Assembly (NCBI GenBank): GCA_028279065.1
Contig: JANQSY010000114.1
Coordinates: 1 to 36,553 of the forward strand
DNA length: 36,553 nt
Reading direction: 5' to 3'
From: Cytophagales bacterium
Lineage (GTDB): Bacteria > Bacteroidota > Bacteroidia > Cytophagales > CCMP332
The position numbers and the translations under genes are program-made. Positions 33,142 to 36,553 of this stretch are shown here, one piece after another (position 1 is the first letter of the stretch; each line of letters begins with the position of its first letter). Under the pieces are notes generated by a model, which was not told the origin of the DNA, searched no databases, and saw only the letters and a program-made list of their open reading frames with translations.

Positions 33142-34398
33142 CTAGTTTAATTTAATTACCAGTTTTTCAATTTTATCATATCCTTCGTAAGAAGATACGA
33201 CCACTTGCTCCCCTTCTTGAAGCCCATCAATGACCTCATAAAATCTTGAATTTTGTCTTCCGGTTCTAATATCTCTACGGACAGCAAAATCTCCTGATGG
33301 ATCAACTACGAAGATCCAATTGCCTCCTGTTTTCTGAAAAAATCCACCCCTCGGGATCATCAATGCCTTCTTAGGATCGCTTAGCTCCAGCCTGATCTGC
33401 AGGGTTTGGCCCCTTCGGATTCCGGGAGGCGTATTATCAGGAAAGACCAGATCAACCCTGAATTGTCCATTGGTTACCTCAGGATATACCCTTGTGATCT
33501 GTAGAGTGTGTTCAGCTCCGGCAAAGTCGAAGGTACCCTGAAGGCCCGGAAAGACCTTGGAAATATAATGCTCATCGATAAAGGCCCTCACCTTAAATCC
33601 ATTGATATCATCGATTTGACCTATGTTTTGGCCTGGAGCAACTGATTCTCCCACCTCCTGATCAATTGAGGAAAGCAAGCCGGAGATCGGTGCCATGATC
33701 AATAGATTCTGGAGGTTTTGTCTGTTGAATTCCAGGTTTCTTTCTGTCTGGGCAAGTGTCCTTTCCAACTGTTTGATCTGGGAATTCATATAGATTGAAT
33801 CCAACCTCATATTTTGTAAGTCAAGGTCCCGCTGGGCAACGAGCTTCTCGAAATTCCTTTTAAGGTCAAAATATTCCTGCTCAGATATAAGCTTTTCCTT
33901 GTATAAGGCTTCATTCCTTTTTATCCGGTCCTTAGCTTGTTCGATATCATAATTCAGGTCGGAAATGATCTTTTTGTTGGCGAATTTGTTCCTCTGAAGA
34001 TTGATCCTGGTGGTCTGGAGGTTGTTGATAAGATCTGATGCGCGGGTCTCCTGTTCCAAAAAGGCCATCATCATGTTATGATTGGCCAATTTCAAAATGG
34101 TATCACCCTGTTTGATCATGGTTCCACCCAGTGTGAATTTCTTTTCAACCCTTCCACCTTCAATCGCATCCAGGGTGACTGTTCTCAAGGGCTGGACTGT
34201 TCCATCTACAGGGATATAATCGATGTAATCTCCATAGGTAACATCGGCGATGCTTATCCTTTCACCCTTTACATTTAATTTCCTTGCCCCATCAGCTCTG
34301 ATCAGGTTAAATGCAAGAACGATGACCAATAATCCTCCCAGCGAATATGCCGCTATCTTCTTAGGAGGCCATTTCTTTTTTTCTATCTTCCTATCCAT
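33142..34398 (-). CDS. HlyD-family periplasmic adaptor (MacA/RND type)
   Basis: This is a 418-residue membrane-fusion protein. It has one N-terminal anchor helix (~14-30), a lipoyl-like half domain (VDGTVQPLRTVTLDAIEGG), a long coiled-coil hairpin (~115-235: TRINLQRNKFANKKIISDL to LAQTERNLEFNRQNL), the second lipoyl half (MAPISGLLSSIDQEVGESV), a beta-barrel domain and a membrane-proximal domain. With the ATPase behind it, it forms two of the three parts of a MacAB-TolC-like exporter. The permease and outer-membrane channel are not in the window. The 163-base gap upstream contains an imperfect 11-base inverted repeat and a direct repeat. Confidence 0.92.
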   Translation of the reverse strand: MDRKIEKKKWPPKKIAAYSLGGLLVIVLAFNLIRADGARKLNVKGERISIADVTYGDYIDYIPVDGTVQPLRTVTLDAIEGGRVEKKFTLGGTMIKQGDTILKLANHNMMMAFLEQETRASDLINNLQTTRINLQRNKFANKKIISDLNYDIEQAKDRIKRNEALYKEKLISEQEYFDLKRNFEKLVAQRDLDLQNMRLDSIYMNSQIKQLERTLAQTERNLEFNRQNLQNLLIMAPISGLLSSIDQEVGESVAPGQNIGQIDDINGFKVRAFIDEHYISKVFPGLQGTFDFAGAEHTLQITRVYPEVTNGQFRVDLVFPDNTPPGIRRGQTLQIRLELSDPKKALMIPRGGFFQKTGGNWIFVVDPSGDFAVRRDIRTGRQNSRFYEVIDGLQEGEQVVVSSYEGYDKIEKLVIKLN

Positions 34399-34427
34399 CC
34401 GGTTAGTGGCGAATGCTTATGGACTTT

Positions 34428-34447
34428 TGCCAATTAAGATGCCAATT
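34428..34447. repeat. Direct repeat TGCCAATT, 12-base period
   Basis: TGCCAATT occurs at 34428-34435 and 34440-34447, just upstream of the adaptor start codon (34398, minus). Two copies a helix turn apart could be a regulator site; there is no other evidence. Confidence 0.35.
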
Positions 34448-34479
34448 TTCTAGATTTTCTCAACTATTTAATAATCAGA

Positions 34480-34530
34480 CACTTAAGTACTCTAACGAGT
34501 GAGATATCCGGTTTATAGTGTACGTAAGTG
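34480..34530. promoter_or_regulatory. Imperfect 11-base inverted repeat upstream of the adaptor gene
   Basis: CACTTAAGTAC (34480-34490) and GTACGTAAGTG (34520-34530) pair at 10 of 11 positions across a 29-base spacer. They lie between the MbnH-like gene end and the adaptor start. They may be an operator for the exporter genes, or a large-loop hairpin at the end of the mbnP-mbnH transcript. No U-run follows, so it is not an intrinsic terminator. Confidence 0.35.
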
Positions 34531-34561
34531 AACGTTGATGTTCGAAAATTAAAAATGTGGA

Positions 34562-35629
34562 TTATTCAGCGAACGGGTCAGAAATGCTGGGATCAGTGGT
34601 GAATTTTTGGTCTGTAAGGCTATTTAAGAAGGCGATCAGGGACTTTCTGTCCTCGGGTGAAAACTTAAATTTTATTGGTTTGCCATCCTTTTGAAGCTTT
34701 TCATCCAGATAGGGACTTCCTTTTATTCCTTCGGAATAATGATCAAGGACTTCATCGATGGTAGAAAACCTGCCGTCATGCATATAGGGGGCAGTTAGCA
34801 TGATATTTCGAAGTGTTGGAGTTTTAAAAGCGCCCATGTCACTGGAATCAAAGGAGATCCTGAATCGGCCAAGGAAAATGAACTCATGGGATTTATCTGA
34901 AAAATCATCGTTCAGGCCGTTATTGTGGTAACTATTATCTGTAAACAGATCGGTGGAATGGCATGAAGAACAATATTTCTCGTATAAGCCCAGGCCCTTT
35001 TTTTCCAAAGGATCCAGTACCGCTCCGTTTTCCTTTCTTTTCCATTGGTCATACTTTGAATCAGCTGAAATAAGGGTACGTTGAAACTGAGCAAGGGCCC
35101 TGGCGACCTCAACTCTGCGCACCTCATTGACATCAAAGGCCTTCTTAAAAAGATCAGGATACTCAGCATGCGCATTCAACCTTTCCTCCATTTCTTTCAG
35201 GCTCAGCCCCATCTCATCAGGGTGTGTGATCGGACCAAAAGCCAAGGATTCAAGATCTTTAGCCCCGCCATCCCAGAACAGGCCTTCCATCCAAGCCAGG
35301 TTGATCAGGGAAGGGGAGTGTCTTAACAAAGGGTTTCCGCTGACTCCAATTTTTGTCAGTGCGGTTCCATCAGAAAATGCTTTGGATTGGAGATGGCAAC
35401 TTCCGCAGGAGATGGAATTGTCTGCAGAGAGGATGGGGTCATAGAAAAGCATTCTTCCCAACTCGATCTTGTCTTTTGAAAAGGGATTCCTTTCTTCATA
35501 TGGAACCTCTGTCCCCAGATTCCAAGGAGCTTCAACCTTGAATTCCGGGGACTGAGGTACAGGGTTTCCGGATTCATTGCAAGCCAGAAAACCCAAATAG
35601 AGGGGCAATATGAATAATGCCCTTCTCAA
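34562..35629 (-). CDS. MbnH-like dihaem cytochrome c peroxidase/MauG-family lipoprotein
   Basis: This is a 355-residue exported lipoprotein (signal ends LGFLAC, C17). Two haem-binding motifs are present, CGSCH at 75-79 and CSSCH at 220-224, with the two-lobed arrangement of the bacterial dihaem peroxidase/MauG family (KIELGRMLFYDPILS before haem 1; TPTLRNIMLTAPYMHDGRF in lobe 2). The gene starts 1 base after the MbnP-like gene, which is the known partner arrangement of MbnH; MbnH oxidises a Trp of MbnP to kynurenine to make a copper site. Sequence alone cannot separate it from a plain cytochrome c peroxidase, so the MbnH role rests on the neighbour. Confidence 0.9.
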   Translation of the reverse strand: MRRALFILPLYLGFLACNESGNPVPQSPEFKVEAPWNLGTEVPYEERNPFSKDKIELGRMLFYDPILSADNSISCGSCHLQSKAFSDGTALTKIGVSGNPLLRHSPSLINLAWMEGLFWDGGAKDLESLAFGPITHPDEMGLSLKEMEERLNAHAEYPDLFKKAFDVNEVRRVEVARALAQFQRTLISADSKYDQWKRKENGAVLDPLEKKGLGLYEKYCSSCHSTDLFTDNSYHNNGLNDDFSDKSHEFIFLGRFRISFDSSDMGAFKTPTLRNIMLTAPYMHDGRFSTIDEVLDHYSEGIKGSPYLDEKLQKDGKPIKFKFSPEDRKSLIAFLNSLTDQKFTTDPSISDPFAE

Positions 35630-35630
35630 T

Positions 35631-36410
35631 TTACTCTACATGATGGATCATGAACATGTTGGAGTAGTTCTGCTGGATATTGTCAAATAATGTACCGGGG
35701 AAAAAGGCTTGTAAATTTCCTCTCTCTGCCTGTACATTTATGGCATTTGGAGCATTATACGTCTTACCATTCATGGTCATCAAATGTATCTCATGATCTC
35801 CTCCTTTTTCCACTGTCAATGTAGAAGGAAGATCGAGTTGATAGGTTGTATAGTATGTATCCAGACCCATGTGCATTCTCAGTGGTTGATAGCTCATGCT
35901 GTCTGAATCATAGTACATGCCATTATGAACGAAGAACTTATAACCGATATTCCAGTTCCATGCCATCCCACCATTTTCATCCAATTCTCCTTCCTGCTGA
36001 TCCAATTCCTGATTGTGGGCGCTATCAACCCCCACTCCAAACTCGATCCTATCGTACTCACCTACAGGAACATCGTCGAACATTATCATTTCACGTTCAT
36101 TGCTGGCGGTTTTTTCTACGAGATAGAAGCTTTCGGCATCTGTCCATTTCAATTCTCCATTATTGTATAGTTTGACATTGGAGATCCACATTCTAACCTC
36201 ATTGATGATCAGGCTATCCCCGGAAGCGGTCACAAATTTATCCCCGGGATTATAGTCGATCCCATTTGCGGGATCCCACCTAAGATCAAAGTGAGTTGTA
36301 AGGTTTCCCACCTTGGGTTGACTTGGTACTGGGTTCTCATCATCATCGTTACAAGCGTTGAAAGTAACTGCCATTGCGATCAAGGCAAAGGCCATTAATA
36401 TTTTGTTCAT
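35631..36410 (-). CDS. MbnP-like copper-binding lipoprotein
   Basis: This is a 259-residue lipoprotein (signal ending NAC, Cys at 20, then an acidic linker NDDDENP). The mature chain shows the MbnP pattern: an opening HFDLRWD, then LIINEVRMWISNVKLYNNGE, VPVGEYDRIEFGVGVDSAHN, and the Trp-rich MAWNWNIGYKFF. Asn, His and Met residues (HLMTMNG, FMIHHVE) are candidate metal ligands. MbnP binds copper through a kynurenine made by its partner MbnH, which is the next gene. It is the first gene of the pair; the 143 bases upstream hold a CACCT-(9)-AGGTG dyad and no perfect promoter box. Confidence 0.85.
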   Translation of the reverse strand: MNKILMAFALIAMAVTFNACNDDDENPVPSQPKVGNLTTHFDLRWDPANGIDYNPGDKFVTASGDSLIINEVRMWISNVKLYNNGELKWTDAESFYLVEKTASNEREMIMFDDVPVGEYDRIEFGVGVDSAHNQELDQQEGELDENGGMAWNWNIGYKFFVHNGMYYDSDSMSYQPLRMHMGLDTYYTTYQLDLPSTLTVEKGGDHEIHLMTMNGKTYNAPNAINVQAERGNLQAFFPGTLFDNIQQNYSNMFMIHHVE

Positions 36411-36553
36411 GTTCTTTTGTTTTAAAATTTTTAGAAAAATCCTCTATTCCTTCCCCTCATTTGGTTTTACTATACCGGTTTTTGGGGAGGGCGAAACACC
36501 TCTTGCAATAAGGTGCTAGGGGGGTTGTCTTCTCTCGAAAAAAATACTAACTC
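36411..36553. other. Upstream region of the MbnP-like gene
   Basis: These 143 bases carry no open frame I can support. The only regular feature is a dyad, CACCT (36497-36501) and AGGTG (36511-36515) around a 9-base spacer containing TTGCAA, 86 bases before the MbnP-like start. It does not match the CueR or CsoR consensus. The rest is A/T-rich next to the gene and G-rich further out. Confidence 0.3.

Overview
The window is a gene-dense piece of a Bacteroidota chromosome, most likely from a marine or soil member of the Cytophagales or Flavobacteriales. The reasons are: type IX secretion components (a PorT barrel behind ubiE and a PorE-like OmpA protein), a DUF5606 gene, a two-component regulator-propeller histidine kinase, many SusD-free lipoproteins and small barrels, an ATP synthase epsilon subunit without the C-terminal hairpin, several GTG/TTG starts, and promoter boxes of the Bacteroidota type TANNTTTG in place of sigma70 -10 hexamers. 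I see no rRNA, tRNA, insertion sequence, phage gene or CRISPR array. No gap between genes exceeds 300 bases; the longest (3789-4055, 267 bases) is also the most structured non-coding stretch.

Layout. 2-851: 3' end of atpD and atpC. 854-1222: crcB fluoride channel on the other strand. 1411-3788: a secreted lipoprotein plus an outer-membrane barrel (DUF5723-like), overlapping by ATGA. 3789-4055: a candidate minus-strand small RNA with an intrinsic terminator, plus inverted and duplicated words. 4056-8395: a small lipoprotein, then (minus) a sensor kinase and its NarL-type regulator. 8458-9956: a degenerate S41 protease-like protein and a low-molecular-weight tyrosine phosphatase. 9928-12284: aspartate kinase and fructose-1,6-bisphosphatase from back-to-back promoters. 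12270-13630 (minus): engB, DUF5606 gene and a small unknown. 13693-20262: PorE-like protein, ubiE, porT, an SDR oxidoreductase and a seven-haem TPR lipoprotein, mostly with overlapping stops and starts. 20324-22370 (minus): cheR-cheB-hydrolase. 22473-24695: saccharopine dehydrogenase-like gene facing aroQ-rnhA. 24730-30607: xerD-pyrD-ftsK-lolA-like-pyrF. 30608-34398 (minus): periplasmic adaptor, ABC ATPase and M61 peptidase. 34562-36410 (minus): an MbnP-like copper protein and an MbnH-like dihaem enzyme.

How genes fit together. Several neighbouring pairs have known joint functions: XerD with FtsK (chromosome dimer resolution), MbnP with MbnH (tryptophan oxidation for copper binding), CheR with CheB (methylation and demethylation), kinase with regulator, PorT and PorE-like protein (type IX secretion). 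The window is unusually compact at convergent junctions: six of seven convergent protein-gene pairs are separated by three bases or fewer or overlap, leaving no room for an intrinsic terminator. Perfect TANNTTTG boxes lie 3 to 14 bases before the start codons of six genes, which implies leaderless or near-leaderless transcripts.

The most promising undescribed items are the small RNA candidate at 3789-3918 (minus), the S41-like pseudoprotease at 8458-9486, the double OmpA-domain PorE-like protein with a Cys in place of the peptidoglycan-binding Asp, and the stand-alone CheR/CheB/hydrolase operon.
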